DNA of 64,000 bases from Dickeya poaceiphila (GCF_007858975.2 NZ_CP042220.2:1674001-1738000); one strand, 5' to 3'; counted from the stretch's first letter, positions 8,428 to 19,281 are shown. Notes: generated from the letters alone by a model not told the origin. Program-made: numbers and translations.

Positions 8428-9243
8428 ATGCTGGATCATTCAGAAGTTCAACGCTATTTGCAGCGCATTGGCGTCAGTTCACTGCCTGCTGAACCGGCTT
8501 CACAGCTACACCTGCTCCATCTTGCCCACCTGAGGCATATTCCGTTTGAAAATCTGGATGTGGTGTTTGGAAAACCGATACACCTCAATCAATCCGCTAT
8601 CTATCGCAAAATCATTGATGAACGGCGTGGCGGATTCTGTTACGAGCTCAACTACGGGTTTTATTTATTGTTGCAGGCATTGGGGTTTGAGGTACAACTG
8701 CTGGCAGGTCAGGTGTGGAACGATGACGGTCATTATGGGCAGCCGTTTGATCATTTGTTTCTGAAGGTTGACTTGCCGCGCTCGGCAGTGATTGCCGATA
8801 TCAGTTTCGGAGACTCGTTCTGCGTTCCGGTGCCGCTATCGGGTGTGGTATCCCGCGAAGTGCTCGCCAGCTATCGGGTGGTGACGGTGGAAGAGGGCTA
8901 TCAACTGCAGCAACAGCTTTCCGGCAAGGCGTGGAAGCCGCAGTACAAGTTTACGTTGCAACCCCGTCAACTGGCGGAGTATGCCGATATGGCGCACTAC
9001 CATCAGACCTCGCCGTTATCGCCTTTCACCACGAAGTCGCTTTGTACCCGTGTGACCTCGCAGGGAAGGGTGACGTTATCAGACAATCGCCTGATCGTGA
9101 CCTTACATGGGCAGAAACGCGAGCAGATTATCGGCAGCCATCGTGAGTATCTGGATTGCCTGCAACAACAGTTTGGTATTGTGCTGACGGACGATTACGA
9201 CAGCCAGCACTGGTTTGAACGCCTCACCACCGCGGTTTCCTGA
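8428..9243 (+). CDS. nhoA: Arylamine N-acetyltransferase
   Basis: The 271-residue cytosolic enzyme transfers acetyl from acetyl-CoA to arylamines, arylhydroxylamines or hydrazines. The catalytic triad of the family is visible: Cys71 in RGGFCYELN, His109 in PFDHLFLKV and Asp124 in IADISFGD. The spacing closely matches Salmonella NAT (Cys69, His107, Asp122). RHIPFENLD near residue 36 is also typical. ATG at 8428 follows GGGAAG. It converges on yegD with only 24 bp between stops. The natural substrate is not evident; detoxification is the usual proposal. Confidence 0.93.
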   Translation: MLDHSEVQRYLQRIGVSSLPAEPASQLHLLHLAHLRHIPFENLDVVFGKPIHLNQSAIYRKIIDERRGGFCYELNYGFYLLLQALGFEVQLLAGQVWNDDGHYGQPFDHLFLKVDLPRSAVIADISFGDSFCVPVPLSGVVSREVLASYRVVTVEEGYQLQQQLSGKAWKPQYKFTLQPRQLAEYADMAHYHQTSPLSPFTTKSLCTRVTSQGRVTLSDNRLIVTLHGQKREQIIGSHREYLDCLQQQFGIVLTDDYDSQHWFERLTTAVS

Positions 9244-9267
9244 GGCGTTGGTATGGCGGCATATCGC

Positions 9268-10617
9268 TTAGCGGAATAGCGTCTCGGCCCAGCGAGCCAG
9301 CCCCGCGGTGACGGAACCGAAGTCGTCGCCGCTTGCGATCGGCACGTCGGGCAGACAGCGGCTGATGGCTGCCCGTAGCAAAGGTGAACGGGCGCTGCCG
9401 CCAGTCAGATAAATGACGTCCGGCTGCGTCTGGCTGCTTTGCTGAGCCAGAATCAACTGCTGTTTAATGTGTTCCAGCGGCTGGACAATGGCCTCTTCCA
9501 GTTGACTCTCGCTGATATCGGTTTCCAGTCCAGGGATGATAAACGGCAGGCTGGCCCGTGAGGTTTCTGCCTGCGATAAGGCGATTTTCTGTTCTTCTGC
9601 CAGCCGCACCAGGCGGTAGCTGAGCTTTTGACGCCATACCGTCAGCAGGCGCTCCACCCGTTCAGGTTCGCGTGCATCGCGGATCAAATCGCGCAACAGT
9701 CTGCCGCAGGCGTTGCTGTAGAACTCCGCCTGTGCGGGTACGTCGTTAATAGCAACCGCATTCCACCAGGGCAATACTGGCAGCGCAGTGCCTTTTTCGG
9801 TAAGACCGTTCATCCCCAATAGTGGGCAGAATTGCCTGAACGCCAGCATAATATCCAGATCGTTGCCGCCTACCCGACAACCACTGTGGCCCAGCAGGCT
9901 TTCCGCACGCTCGCGGCGCGTACGCCAGTCGGGACCCATCAACAGCATTGAGCAGTCGGTGGTGCCGCCGCCGATATCGACAACCAGAACCCGTTTTTCC
10001 TGTTGCAGCGTAGCTTCGAAATCAAGGCCGGCAGCGACCGGCTCAAACTGGAACGCCACCTGCCGGAACCCGGCGCGTTGTGCGGCGCGTTCCAGAATTC
10101 CCTGAGCCTGGCGGTTGGCGTCTTCGCCGCCTATCCCCTGAAAGTTGATTGGCCGCCCGATCACCGCCTGTTCAATCGGCTGGTCGAGTTGTTGCTCGGC
10201 CTGCTGGCGAATATGTAGCATCATGGCGCAGACCAAATCTTCAAACAGCGCTATCTGCTGTGGTTTTAGTCCGGTAGCGCCGAGAAATGACTTGGGTGAT
10301 TTCACGAACCAGATGTCTTGCGGGTCATCCATGTAGTGCGCCAGCGCCGACAGCCCGAACCTGATGCTATCTGGCTGAACCCGAATATCTTCTTCACGGT
10401 TGTGGTTGATGGCGCGTTGTAGCTGTTGGGCATTTTCTCCCTCTGCAACGACCTGATGATGCCGCCACAGCCATTCGCTGACGGCTTCGCGGCTGGGCGC
10501 GCACAACATTGATTGCAAGTAAGGTGTGTGTTGCTCCAGTGGCAACAAACGTGGTGTTCCTTGTTCCATGACGGCCAACGAACAGTTGGCCGTACCGTAG
10601 TCAAAGCCGACAAACAT
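9268..10617 (-). CDS. yegD: YegD, Hsp70-family chaperone-like ATPase
   Basis: The 449-residue protein matches E. coli YegD (450 aa). It has the actin-like ATPase domain of Hsp70: phosphate-1 motif FVGFDYGTANC at the N terminus, VDIGGGTTDCSMLLMG (about 218-233) and LTGGSARSPLL near the C terminus. It stops before the substrate-binding domain that DnaK has, so it is an ATPase-only Hsp70 relative. The ATG at 10617 aligns with E. coli and has GGGGAT upstream; an in-frame ATG lies five codons earlier. Client and role are unknown. The CSS-EAL gene lies upstream on the same strand with a 121-bp gap. Confidence 0.94.
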   Translation of the reverse strand: MFVGFDYGTANCSLAVMEQGTPRLLPLEQHTPYLQSMLCAPSREAVSEWLWRHHQVVAEGENAQQLQRAINHNREEDIRVQPDSIRFGLSALAHYMDDPQDIWFVKSPKSFLGATGLKPQQIALFEDLVCAMMLHIRQQAEQQLDQPIEQAVIGRPINFQGIGGEDANRQAQGILERAAQRAGFRQVAFQFEPVAAGLDFEATLQQEKRVLVVDIGGGTTDCSMLLMGPDWRTRRERAESLLGHSGCRVGGNDLDIMLAFRQFCPLLGMNGLTEKGTALPVLPWWNAVAINDVPAQAEFYSNACGRLLRDLIRDAREPERVERLLTVWRQKLSYRLVRLAEEQKIALSQAETSRASLPFIIPGLETDISESQLEEAIVQPLEHIKQQLILAQQSSQTQPDVIYLTGGSARSPLLRAAISRCLPDVPIASGDDFGSVTAGLARWAETLFR

Positions 10618-10738
10618 GATTGTTATCCCCATGCCAGTAGAGAAGGGGCGGGAATTTACCGTTTGCTTTGGTGCTTGTAAAGAGCGCTAACGGATAAAAA
10701 TCGCGTGTCGTTAAGGCATTAACGCACTACCGCCTGAC

Positions 10739-12244
10739 TCAGCGTTTACTGAGCCAGGTTTGCGCCAGTTCATCAAACGGCAGTGGCCGGGAGAAGAAAT
10801 ACCCCTGCATAAAATTAATCTGTTTACGCGATAAAAATTCGGCCTGATATTCGGTTTCCACCCCTTCGGCGATGGTCATCAGGTTCATTTGCTGCGCCAG
10901 AGCGATAACGCAGTTTACCAGCGTGCTGGATTGCGGATCGTTTTCATCGATCATGCTGACGAACGACTGGTCTATCTTGAGGACATTCACGTGCAGTTTT
11001 CTCAGATAATCAAAATTGGAATAACCGGTACCGAAATCATCCAGCGCGATAAGCACCCCTGCGTCGCTGAGTTTTTTGAAGCGGGCGACGATTTCCGGCG
11101 TAATCTCGACTTTTTCCCGCTCAGTAATCTCAATCATCAAATGCACGTTTTTATCGCCAAAGGCGGAGATGAAATTCTGGCAGTCGGTAATAAAGTCGTC
11201 TGACTGACAGTGTTGGGCGCTGATATTGAGGGCAATGTGCAAATTGTCCGGCAGAGTGTTCAGATGCGGCGTTAAATCACGCACCACGCTGCTCATTAGT
11301 GAGCGAGTCATCGGGATAATTAGCCCACTTTGCTCACACAACGGAATAAAAATATCGGGGGAAATAAAACCACTTTCTGGATGGTGCCAGCGCGCCAGCA
11401 CTTCTACGCCATAGATTTCCCGTGATTCAGTAGAAATGACGGGCTGGTAATAGGGCTGCACTTCCTGATTTTCGATGGCGCGCCGAATGCCGTCATAAGG
11501 CGAATTAAGATGTGTTGAATATTTATAAGCCAGGAAGCCAGAACCGAGGGCAACAAGGAAAACCACCAACAACGTCATTTTTTCCTGTTCCCAAAAGTCG
11601 GCAAAAGAATATTTTTCGTCGCGAGGAAACAGGATGCAAAAATGGTAATGGCTGGAAGGGATAATAACGAAATTACGTAAATCTTCAGAATTAAATCTCG
11701 ACACCTTATTATCACGGGATATCCAGGTATTGCCGACGGCCAAATAAAGATTTCGCCGTTTACTGAGCAGGTCTAAAACATTAGTGAAATGCTGACCATG
11801 TACCGCGACACCAACACTGCCGTCTGCCGTATTGCCGAGATACATCATTAGAGTTTTGTCCGGGGTGACGGGATTGCCGGCTAATAACGCCAGTTGCCGC
11901 ATATGAAAGCGTTCCAGCGCGGCAGGACGGTTATCTACACCATACAGCGATGAGCAGTACACCACGTCATTTTTGAGCAGACTGACGGTACGCAAATGGG
12001 TTTCAATGGCCGCCGTCATATTCAACTGACGGATCACGTCAGGCGTACAGGGTTGTGTCAGCAGCGGTTTACTGTGTTCCACCGCTTCTCTGGCTTCATC
12101 GAGGATCTCTTCAATATTTTTGACCGCCCGTTGCGCATTGTCATAAGCGCGCTGATTATCAGTACGATAGTCCTGATAATAAATAGCCCATAAACCCATG
12201 GCGAACATCGCTAAAAAGGTCAAGAAAGCGATTAGTTTATTCAT
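10739..12244 (-). CDS. CSS-EAL cyclic-di-GMP phosphodiesterase
   Basis: The 501-residue inner-membrane protein has TM1 at about 3-22, then a periplasmic CSS domain with Cys97-Ser-Ser in VVYCSSLYG and a second Cys near 205 (HYHFCILF). TM2 lies at about 222-245, followed by a cytoplasmic EAL domain. EAL signatures are EVLARW (Val replaces Ala), NISAQH, EITERE, ALDDFGTGYSN, LKIDQSFV, AEGVETE and QGYFFSRPL, so the metal and catalytic residues look intact. The protein should hydrolyse c-di-GMP to pGpG. In E. coli CSS-EAL proteins (PdeB, PdeC, PdeD, PdeG, PdeN families) a periplasmic disulfide switches activity. Which of these it corresponds to is not clear. Transcribed towards yegD. Confidence 0.92.
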   Translation of the reverse strand: MNKLIAFLTFLAMFAMGLWAIYYQDYRTDNQRAYDNAQRAVKNIEEILDEAREAVEHSKPLLTQPCTPDVIRQLNMTAAIETHLRTVSLLKNDVVYCSSLYGVDNRPAALERFHMRQLALLAGNPVTPDKTLMMYLGNTADGSVGVAVHGQHFTNVLDLLSKRRNLYLAVGNTWISRDNKVSRFNSEDLRNFVIIPSSHYHFCILFPRDEKYSFADFWEQEKMTLLVVFLVALGSGFLAYKYSTHLNSPYDGIRRAIENQEVQPYYQPVISTESREIYGVEVLARWHHPESGFISPDIFIPLCEQSGLIIPMTRSLMSSVVRDLTPHLNTLPDNLHIALNISAQHCQSDDFITDCQNFISAFGDKNVHLMIEITEREKVEITPEIVARFKKLSDAGVLIALDDFGTGYSNFDYLRKLHVNVLKIDQSFVSMIDENDPQSSTLVNCVIALAQQMNLMTIAEGVETEYQAEFLSRKQINFMQGYFFSRPLPFDELAQTWLSKR

Positions 12245-12542
12245 TTGTGATGGCCCTTGGATGACCTTATTAGTTTTTCTATACCTGTGGTGCTTCAGGT
12301 TCCAGGCGTGTTGGTTTTATTACCCGGCTTATTCATGGGACTTGCTCTTTGGGAGCAACGACAGGCAACGCTCAACACAACATCCGGCAGTGTTATCGTC
12401 GCCCCCCAGTCACTTGATTTGACTCAGTTCCTGGGGAGTGACGTAATGGTTGCCTTTCTGCAACTTAAATTATCCCGGATATATATCGGCTATTATTCTT
12501 TTGATTTTAGTCGGACCATCATAATTTAGATAAGAAAAATAA
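12245..12542. other. Spacer between mfd and the EAL gene
   Basis: This is the upstream region of the EAL gene and lies downstream of mfd (both leftward). An open frame at 12257-12529 on the plus strand is judged non-coding (see rejected). No clear terminator or operator is visible. Confidence 0.4.
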
Positions 12543-15500
12543 TCAGGTGGCGCACGTATGTTGTGCCATCTCCTCCAATAGGTCGGTAATAAACGTTAGC
12601 CGCTGCGGGTATCCACCCAGATCTTTGATGAATTTCAACCGGGTGGGACCATCGAGCCGATAAACCTTAGGCTCGCGCTGCAACAGGCCGATCAGGTGCG
12701 TTGGGTCTACACGATTGCGCTCACTGAACTCGACGAATCCGCCTTTGTCATTGCCTTCGATACGCTTGATGCCCAGCGTCTGCGCTTGCTGGCGTAGCGC
12801 GGCTACCTGTAGCAGATGACGGACGGCATCCGGCAACGTGCCGAAACGGTCGATTAACTCTGCTTTCAGGTCATCCAGCTCGTTGCCGTCTTTAGCGCTG
12901 GCGATACGCTTATAAAACGATAAGCGGGTGTTGACGTCTGGGATGAAATCGTCCGGCAACAGCGCCGGCAGGCGGAGTTCCACATCGGTCTGACTGCTGA
13001 GCAGGTCTTCCAGCGACGGTTCCCGCCCGGCCTTAAGCGATTCTACCGCGCTTTCCAGCAAGTCCATGTACAGCGAAAAACCCACGCTCTCCATCTGGCC
13101 GCTCTGGTCTTCGCCCAACAATTCGCCTGCGCCACGAATTTCCAAATCGTGGGTGGCGAGCGCGAAACCCGCGCCCAGATCTTCCAGCGAGGCGATGGCT
13201 TCCAGCCGCTTGTGGGCATCACTGCTCATCGCTTTGGGATTCGGGGTAAGCAGGTAAGCGTAAGCCTGATGATGAGAACGTCCGACACGGCCACGCAACT
13301 GATGCAGTTGTGCCAGGCCGAAATGGTCGGCGCGTTCAATGATAATGGTATTGGCGCTTGGAATATCGATTCCCGTTTCGATGATGGTGGTACACACCAG
13401 CACATTGAAACGTTGGTGATGGAAATCGTTCATGACTCGTTCCAGGTCACGCTCGCGCATCTGGCCGTGGCCGATGGCGATGCGGGCTTCCGGCACCAGT
13501 TCGCTGAGTCGTTGGGCGGCTTTTTCAATATTCTCTACGTCGTTGTAGAGGTAGTAGACCTGCCCACCACGCAGGATTTCACGCAGGATGGCTTCACGCA
13601 CCACCAGACTATCGTACTCGCGTACAAAGGTTTTCACCGCCAGACGGCGCGCCGGCGGCGTGGCGATGATCGACAAATCGCGGATGCCGCTCATCGCCAT
13701 GTTCAGGGTACGCGGAATCGGTGTCGCGGTGAGCGTCAGAATATCCACATTGGCACGCATCGCCTTGATACGTTCTTTGTGACGCACGCCGAAGCGGTGC
13801 TCTTCATCAACGATCAGCAAGCCCAAATCTCGCCAGCGCACATCGCTTTGCAGTAATTTGTGCGTCCCGATCAGGATATCCACTTTGCCTTCCTGGGTTT
13901 GCTCCAGCACCTGGGTCTGTTCTTTCTGGCTGCGAAAGCGAGAGAGCATTTCAATGCGTACCGGCCAGTTGGCAAAACGGTCACGGAAATTGTCGAAATG
14001 CTGCTGCGCCAGCAGCGTGGTCGGCACCAGCACCGCCACCTGCTTATGGTTTTCCACCGCCAGAAACGCGGCGCGCATCGCCACTTCGGTTTTGCCGAAG
14101 CCGACATCGCCGCATACCAGCCGGTCCATCGCCAGCGGGCGGCACATGTCGCTTAGCACTGCATTGATGGCTTGCGCCTGATCCGGCGTGGTATCAAACG
14201 GGAAGCCCTGACAGAACAACTGGTATTGTTCCCGGTCATGTTTAAACGCGAAGCCGGTGTGAGCGGCGCGCTGGGCATAGACATCCAACAGTTCGGCGGC
14301 CACGTCACGCACTTTTTCCGCCGCTTTCTGGCGTGCTCGCGTCCAGGTGTCCCCGCCCAGTTTGTGCAGAGGTGCGCTTTCTTCCGCGCCACCGGCGTAG
14401 CGGCTGATCAAGTGCAACGAGGAGACCGGTACGTACAGTTTGTCTTCACCGGCGTAATGCAGAATCAGGTATTCCGCTTTGATGCCGCCGGCTTCCAGCG
14501 TGGTCAATCCGGCGTAACGGCCAACACCGTGTTCAAGGTGCACCACCGGCTGACCTGGGCGCAATTCCGCCAGATTGCGGATCAGGGTATCGGTATTGAT
14601 AGTGCGGCGATTGTCCTGACGTCGGCGGCTGACGCGCTCGCCCAGCAGGTCGCTTTCGCAGATCAGCGCGCGTTGGCGCAAGGTATCAATAAAGCCGTGC
14701 TCGCTGGCGCCTATCATCAGGTAGCAACCCGGTGACGTCATCTGTTCAACGTTGTTCACCGGCACCGGGGACAACTTGATGCGCGACAACAGTTCCTGCA
14801 ATGTTTCCCGGCGGCCTTCGCTCTCTACGGAAAAGATAATCTGCCCGTCAAACTGCTCTACGAAACGGCGCAGCGCATCCAACGGCGATTTACTCTGATG
14901 CTGAACCGCCAGGTCCGGCAGCGGCTGGTAGCCCAGATTGAGGTTGGCGGCCTTATCGGGCAACGTGTCGCTGCGCAGTTGTACGCGCGGCCAGTGTTTG
15001 AGTTCGGCAAACAGCGCATCAACCGGCAGCCACAATGCATCCGGCGGCAACAGCGGACGCATCGGGTCGATACGGCGGCTGTCATGGCGCTGCTGGACAT
15101 CCTGCCAGAAGCGCTCAGCGCCCTGTTGAATGTCGCCCGTGTTAACCAGCAATGTATCGGACGGTAGATAGCTGAATAGCGCCGGCAACGGCTGGCTGAA
15201 AAACAGCGGCTGCCAGTACTCAATCCCGGCGGGCAGGGTGCCTTTGCTTACCTGCTGGTAGAGGTGCTCAGCATCGCGTCTGACGTCAAATTGCTCGCGC
15301 CATTGACTGCGAAACAGTTCGATGGCGTTTTTGTCAGTAGGGAATTCCCGCGCCGGCAACAGGTGAATGTGTTCGACTTCATTCAGTGTGCGCTGGGTAT
15401 CGGCATTGAATAACCGCAAACTGTCGATTTCATTATCAAAGAAATCGATACGGAACGGCTCCTCGCTTCCCATCGGGAACAGGTCGAGCAGTGCGCCGCG

Positions 15501-15995
15501 GGTAGCAAATTCACCATGCTCCATCACCTGATCGACGCTACGGTAACCTGCCTGCTCCAGTTGGCTGCGTAATGTATCGCGCGACAGGCGCTGGCCCTTT
15601 TTCAGCATCAACGCGTGGCCATGCAGGAAGGTGTGGGGGCACACTTTCTGCATCAGGGTATTGACTGGCAGAATCAATACGCCTCGCGTCAGCGAAGGAA
15701 GCTGGTATAGGGTTGATAAACGGGTAGAGATAATTTCCTGGTGAGGAGAAAAGCTGTCGTAGGGCAGGGTTTCCCAGTCCGGCAGCATCATGACGTGTTG
15801 CCCGGTAAACTGCCGGATTTCGTCGCGCAACCGCAGGGCATTTTGCATGTCGGGGGTAATCAGTACCACCAGCCCGGCGTGGCGTTCAACGATCTCGGCG
15901 CATTCGACGGCGCAACCTGCGCCGGTAAGCTGACCAAGCAGGCGTTGTTCACCCGCTTTGCCAGGCAAGGTATAGCGATATTGTTCAGGCATCAT
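12543..15995 (-). CDS. mfd: Transcription-repair coupling factor
   Basis: Mfd is a DNA translocase that pushes stalled RNA polymerase off lesions and recruits UvrA. The 1150-residue product matches E. coli Mfd (1148 aa). The N-terminal UvrB-like module begins MPEQYRYTLP. The RNAP-interaction domain contains GQPVVHLEHGVGRYAG (about 480-500). RecG-like helicase motifs are GDVGFGKTEVAMRAAF (Walker A), DEEHRFGVRHKE (Walker B, DEEH) and LTATPIPRTLNMA, followed by QLRGRVGRSHHQAYA. The C-terminal domain diverges most from E. coli. Start could be either of two adjacent ATGs (15995 or 15992); E. coli begins at the second. The lolCDE genes are divergent. Confidence 0.97.
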   Translation of the reverse strand: MMPEQYRYTLPGKAGEQRLLGQLTGAGCAVECAEIVERHAGLVVLITPDMQNALRLRDEIRQFTGQHVMMLPDWETLPYDSFSPHQEIISTRLSTLYQLPSLTRGVLILPVNTLMQKVCPHTFLHGHALMLKKGQRLSRDTLRSQLEQAGYRSVDQVMEHGEFATRGALLDLFPMGSEEPFRIDFFDNEIDSLRLFNADTQRTLNEVEHIHLLPAREFPTDKNAIELFRSQWREQFDVRRDAEHLYQQVSKGTLPAGIEYWQPLFFSQPLPALFSYLPSDTLLVNTGDIQQGAERFWQDVQQRHDSRRIDPMRPLLPPDALWLPVDALFAELKHWPRVQLRSDTLPDKAANLNLGYQPLPDLAVQHQSKSPLDALRRFVEQFDGQIIFSVESEGRRETLQELLSRIKLSPVPVNNVEQMTSPGCYLMIGASEHGFIDTLRQRALICESDLLGERVSRRRQDNRRTINTDTLIRNLAELRPGQPVVHLEHGVGRYAGLTTLEAGGIKAEYLILHYAGEDKLYVPVSSLHLISRYAGGAEESAPLHKLGGDTWTRARQKAAEKVRDVAAELLDVYAQRAAHTGFAFKHDREQYQLFCQGFPFDTTPDQAQAINAVLSDMCRPLAMDRLVCGDVGFGKTEVAMRAAFLAVENHKQVAVLVPTTLLAQQHFDNFRDRFANWPVRIEMLSRFRSQKEQTQVLEQTQEGKVDILIGTHKLLQSDVRWRDLGLLIVDEEHRFGVRHKERIKAMRANVDILTLTATPIPRTLNMAMSGIRDLSIIATPPARRLAVKTFVREYDSLVVREAILREILRGGQVYYLYNDVENIEKAAQRLSELVPEARIAIGHGQMRERDLERVMNDFHHQRFNVLVCTTIIETGIDIPSANTIIIERADHFGLAQLHQLRGRVGRSHHQAYAYLLTPNPKAMSSDAHKRLEAIASLEDLGAGFALATHDLEIRGAGELLGEDQSGQMESVGFSLYMDLLESAVESLKAGREPSLEDLLSSQTDVELRLPALLPDDFIPDVNTRLSFYKRIASAKDGNELDDLKAELIDRFGTLPDAVRHLLQVAALRQQAQTLGIKRIEGNDKGGFVEFSERNRVDPTHLIGLLQREPKVYRLDGPTRLKFIKDLGGYPQRLTFITDLLEEMAQHTCAT

Positions 15996-16061
15996 CCGAT
16001 TATCAGGTCTCGATATCCACTAAGAAAAAGTCGGGAAGAGAGGGGCTTAGGGTTCCATAAA

Positions 16062-16071
16062 GTAGTACTAC
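16062..16071. promoter_or_regulatory. Palindrome in the mfd-lolC divergent spacer
   Basis: GTAGTACTAC is a perfect 10-bp palindrome midway between the two divergent starts. The length is modest and it may be chance; no regulator is proposed. Confidence 0.25.
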
Positions 16072-16123
16072 CCTTTATTATCCTTGTTCACTTTGCTTTA
16101 GCAACCTCATCCAGACGGATTTC

Positions 16124-17329
16124 ATGTATCAACCTGTCGCACTTTTCATTGGCCTGCGCTATATGCGAGGACGGGCCGCGGACCGCTTCGGGCGGTTTGT
16201 TTCCTGGTTGTCCGCCATTGGCATTACCCTCGGCGTGATGGCGCTGGTCACCGTGCTGTCGGTGATGAACGGTTTTGAGCGGGAACTGGAAAATAGCATT
16301 CTGGGGCTGATGCCGCAGGCGCTCATCACCACGCCGCAAGGCTCCCTTAATCCACAGATATTACCTGCTTCTTCGCTATCCAGCCTGAAAGGCGTCAGGC
16401 GTGTCGCATCGCTGACGACCGGCGATGTGGTGCTGCAAAGCGCCCGCAGTGTCGCGGTGGGCGTGATGCTCGGCGTGAATCCAGATGAACAGGAACCGCT
16501 GGCGCACTACCTGACCAATGCGACGTCATTGCAACGGTTGCAGCCGGGGCAGTATCAGGTGATTCTCGGCGAGCAACTTGCCAACCAGCTTGGCGTCAAA
16601 GCGGGTGATCAATTGCGGTTGATGGTGACCAGCGCCAGCCAGTTGACGCCGATGGGGCGTGTGCCCAGCCAGCGGTTATTTACCGTGGCTGGCACGTTTT
16701 ACGCCCACAGTGAAGTGGATGGCTATCAATTGCTGGTGAACCAGCAGGATGCGTCGCGCCTGATGCGCTACCCGCTTGGTAACGTTACCGGCTGGCGGCT
16801 GTGGCTTGATCAACCGCTCACGGTGGATACGCTGAGCCAGCAGGTGTTGCCGCCGGGGACGGTGTGGAAAGACTGGCGTGAGCGCAAAGGCGAATTATTC
16901 CAGGCGGTGCGGATGGAGAAAAACATGATGGGGCTGCTGTTAAGTCTGATTGTGGCTGTCGCGGCGTTCAATATTATTACCTCACTGGGCTTGCTGGTGA
17001 TGGAGAAACAGGGCGAGGTCGCCATTTTGCAGACGCAGGGGCTGACTCAGCGCCAGATCATGGCGGTATTTATTGTTCAGGGCGGTGGTGCCGGTGTGGT
17101 GGGGGCGCTGGTCGGGGCAATATTGGGTATGGTGCTGGCCAGCCAGTTGAACACCCTGATACCGATGCTTGGACTGTTGATTGACGGCGGTGCGCTGCCG
17201 GTGCAGATTCAACCGCTGCAGGTGATCGCCATTGCGCTGGTGGCCATGCTGCTGGCGCTGCTTTCCACGCTTTATCCTTCCTGGCGCGCGGCCGCCACCC
17301 ATCCCGCAGAGGCTTTACGTTATGAGTAG
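16124..17329 (+). CDS. lolC: Lipoprotein-releasing ABC transporter, subunit LolC
   Basis: The 401-residue inner-membrane protein of the LolCDE complex extracts outer-membrane lipoproteins and hands them to LolA. It matches E. coli LolC (399 aa). TM1 is around 25-48 within [27 protein letters not shown], with a large periplasmic domain (about 50-265) next. Three C-terminal helices (about 268-395) contain [36 protein letters not shown] and the FtsX-like ending [19 protein letters not shown]. LolC carries the LolA-docking hook in E. coli. First gene of the lolCDE operon; its stop overlaps the lolD start by 8 bp. Confidence 0.97.
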   Translation: MYQPVALFIGLRYMRGRAADRFGRFVSWLSAIGITLGVMALVTVLSVMNGFERELENSILGLMPQALITTPQGSLNPQILPASSLSSLKGVRRVASLTTGDVVLQSARSVAVGVMLGVNPDEQEPLAHYLTNATSLQRLQPGQYQVILGEQLANQLGVKAGDQLRLMVTSASQLTPMGRVPSQRLFTVAGTFYAHSEVDGYQLLVNQQDASRLMRYPLGNVTGWRLWLDQPLTVDTLSQQVLPPGTVWKDWRERKGELFQAVRMEKNMMGLLLSLIVAVAAFNIITSLGLLVMEKQGEVAILQTQGLTQRQIMAVFIVQGGGAGVVGALVGAILGMVLASQLNTLIPMLGLLIDGGALPVQIQPLQVIAIALVAMLLALLSTLYPSWRAAATHPAEALRYE

Positions 17330-18029
17330 TTCACCCTTATTACAGTGTCGTCAACTGTGTAAACGTTATCAGGAAGGCAACCTGTCGACTGATGTGCTGC
17401 GTGATGTGTCATTCGAGATGCAGAATGGCGAGATGATGGCGATTGTCGGCAGTTCCGGCTCTGGCAAAAGTACCTTGCTGCATTTGCTGGGGGGGCTGGA
17501 TGCGCCGACCTCCGGTGACGTGGTGTTCAAAGGCAAGACGTTGAATCAGCTGTCGGCGGCGGCGAAAGCGGCGCTGCGTAACCGCGAACTGGGTTTCATC
17601 TATCAGTTTCATCATTTGCTGCCGGATTTCACCGCGTTGGAAAACGTGGCGATGCCGCTTCTGATCGGTAACGTGACGCCGAAAGAAGCAAAAGAAAAGG
17701 CGCAGGCGATGCTGGCCGCCGTCGGTCTGGCACAACGCAGCCAGCATCGTTCCTCGGAACTGTCCGGCGGTGAGCGCCAGCGTGTGGCAATTGCCCGTGC
17801 GCTGGTGAATAGCCCGTCGCTGGTACTGGCGGACGAACCGACCGGCAACCTTGATCAGCGTACTACCGATGCCATTTTTGAGCTGCTGGGTGAGCTGAAT
17901 GTGCGTCAAGGCACGGCGTTTCTGGTGGTCACCCACGACCTGAGTCTGGCCCGCCGTCTCGGCCGACAACTGGAAATGCGTGATGGACAGTTGCAGCAGG
18001 AGTTAACCCTGATGGGGGCGTCGCAATGA
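17322..18029 (+). CDS. lolD: Lipoprotein-releasing system ATPase LolD
   Basis: The 235-residue ABC ATPase powers LolCE. It has Walker [13 protein letters not shown] (about 43-54), the Q-loop region [16 protein letters not shown], signature [15 protein letters not shown], Walker [13 protein letters not shown] and switch histidine VVTHDLSLA. It matches E. coli LolD (233 aa), including the LolD-specific [13 protein letters not shown] stretch. The ATG at 17322 lies inside the end of lolC, and the stop overlaps lolE as ATGA, so the three genes are tightly coupled. Confidence 0.97.
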   Translation: MSSSPLLQCRQLCKRYQEGNLSTDVLRDVSFEMQNGEMMAIVGSSGSGKSTLLHLLGGLDAPTSGDVVFKGKTLNQLSAAAKAALRNRELGFIYQFHHLLPDFTALENVAMPLLIGNVTPKEAKEKAQAMLAAVGLAQRSQHRSSELSGGERQRVAIARALVNSPSLVLADEPTGNLDQRTTDAIFELLGELNVRQGTAFLVVTHDLSLARRLGRQLEMRDGQLQQELTLMGASQ

Positions 18030-19273
18030 CCTTTCCTCCGCTTTCGCTGCTGGTTGGATTGCGTTTCAGCCGCGGGCGTCGCCGCAGCGGCATGGTGTCG
18101 TTGATTTCGGTGATTTCCACGCTCGGCATTGCGCTCGGCGTGGCGGTATTGATAGTTGGCTTAAGCGCAATGAACGGTTTCGAGCGTGAGCTTAATAACC
18201 GTATTCTGGCGGTTGTGCCGCATGGCGAGATCGAAGCGGGCGAGCAGCCATTCCGCAACTGGCGACCGCAGTTGTCGAAGATTGAACAGGTGCCCGGCGT
18301 TGCCGCCGCCGCGCCTTACATCAGTTTTACCGGGCTGCTGGAAAACGGCGCCAGCCTGAAGGCGATTCAGTTTAAAGGGGTGGACCCGCAGCAGGAACTG
18401 AAGCTCAGCGCGTTACCGCAGTTTGTGCTGGATAATGCCTGGTCTCGTTTTCATGCCGGCGCGCAGCAGGTGATTATCGGTAAAGGTGTTGCGGATACGC
18501 TGGGTGTGAAAAGCGGTGACTGGGTCACAGTGATGATTCCCAACAGCGACCCACAGATGAAGCTGCTGCAACCGAAACGCATCCGTTTGCAGGTTGCCGG
18601 GATCTTGCAGTTGAGCGGTCAGTTGGATCATGGTCTGGCGTTGGTGCCGCTGGCCGATGCCCAGCAGTATCTGGAGTTGGGCGACGGTATTACCGGTATC
18701 GCCATCAAGGCACAGGATGTGTTTGCCGCTCAGAAGCTGGTGCATGACGCGGGTGAGGCGACCAACCTCTTTGTCTATATTCGCAGTTGGATCGGCACTT
18801 ACGGCTATATGTACCGCGATATTCAGATGATCCGCACCATTATGTATCTGGCGATGGTGCTGGTGATTGGCGTGGCTTGCTTCAACATCGTTTCCACGCT
18901 GGTGATGGCGGTGAAGGACAAAAGCAGCGATATCGCCGTATTGCGCACCTTGGGCGCTGGCGATGGGTTAATCCGCGCGATTTTTGTCTGGTATGGTTTG
19001 CTGGCCGGATTGCTCGGCAGTGTGGTCGGCACGGTGGTGGGGATTGTGGTCACCCTGCAACTGACACCGATCATCCGTGGTCTTGAACGGCTTACCGGTC
19101 ACCGTTTTTTGTCCGGCGATATCTATTTCATCGATTTTCTGCCGTCTGAGTTACATATGCTGGATGTGGTCATTGTGTTGGGTACCTCGCTGGTGCTGAG
19201 CCTGGTAGCCAGCTGGTATCCGGCTCGCCGTGCCAGCCGTATCGATCCGGCCCGGATATTGAGCGGCCAGTAA
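18026..19273 (+). CDS. lolE: Lipoprotein-releasing ABC transporter, subunit LolE
   Basis: The 415-residue inner-membrane partner of LolC recognises lipoproteins. It shares LolC's layout: TM1 around 23-46 ([30 protein letters not shown]), a periplasmic domain to about 270, then three helices. The conserved [32 protein letters not shown] and terminal [20 protein letters not shown] are characteristic of LolE. It matches E. coli LolE (414 aa). Last gene of the lol operon; a hairpin separates it from nagK. Confidence 0.97.
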   Translation: MTFPPLSLLVGLRFSRGRRRSGMVSLISVISTLGIALGVAVLIVGLSAMNGFERELNNRILAVVPHGEIEAGEQPFRNWRPQLSKIEQVPGVAAAAPYISFTGLLENGASLKAIQFKGVDPQQELKLSALPQFVLDNAWSRFHAGAQQVIIGKGVADTLGVKSGDWVTVMIPNSDPQMKLLQPKRIRLQVAGILQLSGQLDHGLALVPLADAQQYLELGDGITGIAIKAQDVFAAQKLVHDAGEATNLFVYIRSWIGTYGYMYRDIQMIRTIMYLAMVLVIGVACFNIVSTLVMAVKDKSSDIAVLRTLGAGDGLIRAIFVWYGLLAGLLGSVVGTVVGIVVTLQLTPIIRGLERLTGHRFLSGDIYFIDFLPSELHMLDVVIVLGTSLVLSLVASWYPARRASRIDPARILSGQ

Positions 19274-19281
19274 TCTGCAAC

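Noticed and set aside
12257..12529. 90-codon plus-strand open frame with hydrophobic stretches upstream of the EAL gene
   Set aside because: No clear ribosome site, no recognisable family, and it covers the promoter region of the leftward EAL gene. The composition of its second half looks random.
13149..13856. 235-codon plus-strand open frame opposite mfd, and similar long frames at 42483-43244, 53794-54369 and 56615-57346
   Set aside because: Each overlaps a well-supported gene on the other strand and arises from high-GC third-position bias.
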